From positions 255,949-319,948 of the forward strand of contig CAJJDO010000016.1 in assembly GCA_905183005.1 (NCBI GenBank): 64,000 bases of DNA, read 5' to 3'. The notes under the pieces were generated by a model. That model made no database searches. It was not told the DNA's origin and saw nothing but the letters and a program-made list of their open reading frames with translations. Positions 61,875 through 64,000 of this stretch are shown here, piece by piece. The position numbers and the translations under genes are program-made. Origin of the DNA: Paramecium pentaurelia. Lineage: Eukaryota > Ciliophora > Oligohymenophorea > Peniculida > Parameciidae. Every line of letters begins with the position of its first letter. The first letter of the stretch is position 1.

Positions 61875-62008
61875 TTAGTGGAATATAATCAAGTTAAGGA
61901 AATAAAAGTTTTGAAGATTATTATAATGATACTAATAATAAGAATTTTGTAAAGGAAAAAGGTGATTTCTTAGGATTGTTGATGTGCCACAACTTTTTAC
62001 AATCTTGA
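61875..62008 (+). pseudogene. orphan 3' fragment of the GATase gene
   Basis: Reads SGIQSSQGNKSFEDYYNDTN through GLLMCHNFLQS and TGA with no upstream part. A by-product of the duplicated contig ends. Confidence 0.85.
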
Positions 62009-62121
62009 ATATATATATATTAATTGATTTTAATAGATATTTAATTAAGAATATTAAAAAATTCGATAAAAATAAATAAATTCTTCAAGACTTAAACACA
62101 AAAAAAGAACAATCTCTTAAA

Positions 62122-62508
62122 TCAAAAAATATTGCAAGGACAGCATTCATCAAGATCTTCTTAGGGTTCTTTATGGAAGTACTTAATTTAGTATAGAGAT
62201 TCTCCAACAAATTGATCTCGAAATGTAATTTTGTGAATTTTCTAACCTTTGACAATTTCATTTTTAAACATATCTAATCTTTGATTTTATCTTTTAGAAA
62301 CTCTTTCTGTTTCAGGATTGATATCTGTTTAATCTCCATCTGCTTTAATTAAATTCTATAATTTAGGTTCAAATGAATGCACAATGATTTTTATTTTTGA
62401 TAATTAGTATTCATGTAACACAGTCTTTTGAGTTGAAGACTATATAACACTAACATTACTAAAATCTGAATTTCTATTCTTAGGGCTGAAAACATCATTA
62501 TTTTGCAT
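62122..62508 (-). CDS. small protein ending CNIF (possible CaaX), copy 2
   Basis: Same 128-aa sequence as 60995-61381, in the second copy of the duplicated block. Probably one gene in the genome. Confidence 0.55.
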
Positions 62509-62847
62509 TATTTTTATTTTTCATTTTAAGAATTGAAAAAATTGTAATAAAATTATAATCATATTAAAAAAGATTGATTTAGAATCAGGCTAATAATATT
62601 ATTAATGGATTATAATTTGAGAAATTAAATATATACTGGCAGCAGAACTTTAAGTATATTAAGTTAATTATTGATAAATAGATTTATAATAATATGTTAG
62701 TATGTTATTATATAATTGTAAAAAAATAACAAAAATTATAATTAAACTAATGGAGAAGTAATATAGATATATAAGTAATATAATAAAATAATTATTAAAA
62801 TTGAAGTGGTTTAAGAATGACTATATATCTTGACTTAATAATATACA

Positions 62848-64000
62848 TCACAAATCTGTTTTTTGAGCATTCAATTTAGGTAAATTAGAGAATGATTATC
62901 CAGTTTCAGTTTTCTTGATGACTCCCCTAACAAATTCATTCAAATTATCAACATTCAATTGTCTTCTAAATCTATAGTGTTTTTTAGCATTCAAATCTAA
63001 GACAACAACTTAAGGATATCTAAAAATTTAATAAAATATTATACCCTTCACCAATTACATTGAGTTCAGCCTCAAAATCGTCAAATTGTTCTCCTACAAA
63101 CCAACCAACATTAGCTCTTCCTGTAAGAGATAAGGCAGTCTAAAATAATTGAGAGATGATAATACCTTCTTTAATACTTAGACTGCACCTTCTTATTCGA
63201 CTTTATCAGTTGGTAAGAATCCTAAAACACAGAGTTCTTTTATTATAGAGAATATTGATACATTTGCAAACTTCATTTAAACTTTCATCAGATTTAATGT
63301 TAACAACATCAGAACCAGACATTTAAGATTATCCATCTACTGGTTTCTATTCTATAATATATTTTAATAGAGCAGCTGCATTTCTTTCTCCTTCATACTT
63401 TTTATGAGTATTTTATTTGTTTCCAGCAGGGAAGAAATAAATGGTTGGATATGATTCTATATTAAATCTCTTTGCCAATTCAGTTTAAGCTGTTGCATCT
63501 ACTTTAGCAATTGGAATATCAGCTTAATGAGATAATTTATTCCATTCAGGTTATAATTATTTACAATGACCACACCAAGGAGCATAGAACTCTACAAACC
63601 AAGCTTCCTAACTATTAATCACTTATTCATTGAAATTGGCATCTGTCAAAACAACAACTTTTGAATCATCATTTGAAGGTTCTGGTTTGATCTCTACACC
63701 CAATCTATTTAATGCAAATTCTCTTGCTTTATCTAATAGGTAATCAACTATAGCATTCTTTTTTCTTTCACCTTCATAAGCTATTGGATCTGCCTTATTT
63801 ACTCCAAAATATTTTATAGTAGGATATCCATTAACACCATATGGTTATCCAGCTTCACCATCAGTTGTCATATCCAAAGCTCCAATATGAACTATTCCAT
63901 CCAAAGCTTTTGCTGCCTTATTATACTCTGGAGCAAGGGCTTTACAATGTCCACACCATGGTGCATAGAATTCAACCATCCATGGTTCATTTGATTCAAG
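62848..64000 (-). CDS. protein disulfide isomerase, PDIA6/P5-like (5' end beyond window)
   Basis: Two thioredoxin domains with CGHC active sites are in the window: EPWMVEFYAPWCGHCKALAP and AWFVEFYAPWCGHCKQLQPE, each followed by a cis-Pro segment (GYPTIKYFGVNKAD, SYPTIYFFPAGNKQ). A third, redox-inactive thioredoxin-like part follows (GFLPTDKVEQEGAVQ, RANVGWFVGEQFDDFEAELN, QVVVLDLNAKKHY). Three introns of about 25 nt lie in that part. The C-terminus is KLNAQKTDL; TDL could act as a weak ER-retention variant of KDEL. The protein catalyses disulfide formation and exchange in the ER. The N-terminal signal peptide lies to the right of 64000. Confidence 0.92.

Larger units (their letters stand above)
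61875..63000. repeat. 1,126-bp direct duplication, copy 2
   Basis: Second copy (offset +1127). It starts inside the GATase reading frame, so 61875-62008 is an orphan 3' fragment of that gene. At its right end it continues seamlessly into the PDI gene. Confidence 0.95.

Noticed and set aside
60748..63000. True tandem gene duplication
   Set aside because: Copies are apparently identical, truncated inside exons at both ends and joined at the only N, which fits an unmerged contig overlap better.
1..64000. Retained IES (TA-bounded germline insertions)
   Set aside because: Gene interruptions are explained by GT...AG introns or single-base lesions; no TA-flanked insert breaking a gene was found.
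1..64000. CRISPR arrays, bacterial operons, transposases, telomeric repeats
   Set aside because: None seen: no spaced direct repeats, no transposase motifs, and no CCCCAA/CCCAAA arrays at either end.

Overview
The window reads as macronuclear DNA of a ciliate, almost certainly a Paramecium or close relative. In every recognisable gene TAA and TAG sit in frame at Gln positions and only TGA ends the frame. The DNA is very AT-rich, intergenic gaps are short, and genes are broken by tiny GT...AG introns of about 21-31 nt. I decoded genes with that code and spliced these introns. For most models the exon total is then an exact multiple of three, which is the main check on the boundaries. Domain names come from motifs I recognise; no database search was run.

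Left part (1-18 kb): an AGC-like protein kinase with an MGNC N-terminus, a DHHC palmitoyltransferase, the U3 snoRNP protein Imp3, two tandem paralogous multi-pass membrane proteins, V-ATPase subunit F, a mitochondrial Twinkle-type primase-helicase, a one-repeat MYB protein, a two-finger CCCH protein, ribosomal proteins uL3 and eL27 in convergent order, and a decayed eL6 copy.

Middle (18-45 kb): a Q/N-rich 1,036-aa protein, an 8.6-kb gene for a giant Cys-rich membrane protein, an EH-like/PX sorting nexin, a duplicated-module polyQ protein, a Gtsf1-like CHHC zinc-finger protein, a Rab2 GTPase, a small type I membrane protein, a diverged methyltransferase-like protein, a histone H2A.Z pseudogene and a heat-shock transcription factor.

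Right part (45-64 kb): coiled-coil proteins, a second AGC-like kinase, a PHD-finger gene 29 bp downstream of a Tudor-like/OTU/polyQ/UBA deubiquitinase, a probable mitochondrial protein, a casein kinase 2 beta gene with a one-base frame break, a class I glutamine amidotransferase, a small protein with a possible prenylation tail, and the 3' part of a PDI gene that runs off the right edge. A 1,126-bp block is repeated on both sides of a single N (61874), almost certainly an unmerged contig overlap.

No operon, transposon, CRISPR array, rRNA or tRNA is visible. The most informative points are the Gtsf1-like gene (a family tied to small-RNA-guided silencing, which in Paramecium bears on DNA elimination), the ubiquitin/chromatin gene pair at 49-51.5 kb, two genes with lesions that block ordinary expression (a CG splice acceptor in V-ATPase F and a +1 break in CK2 beta), and several decayed gene copies of the kind expected after whole-genome duplication.
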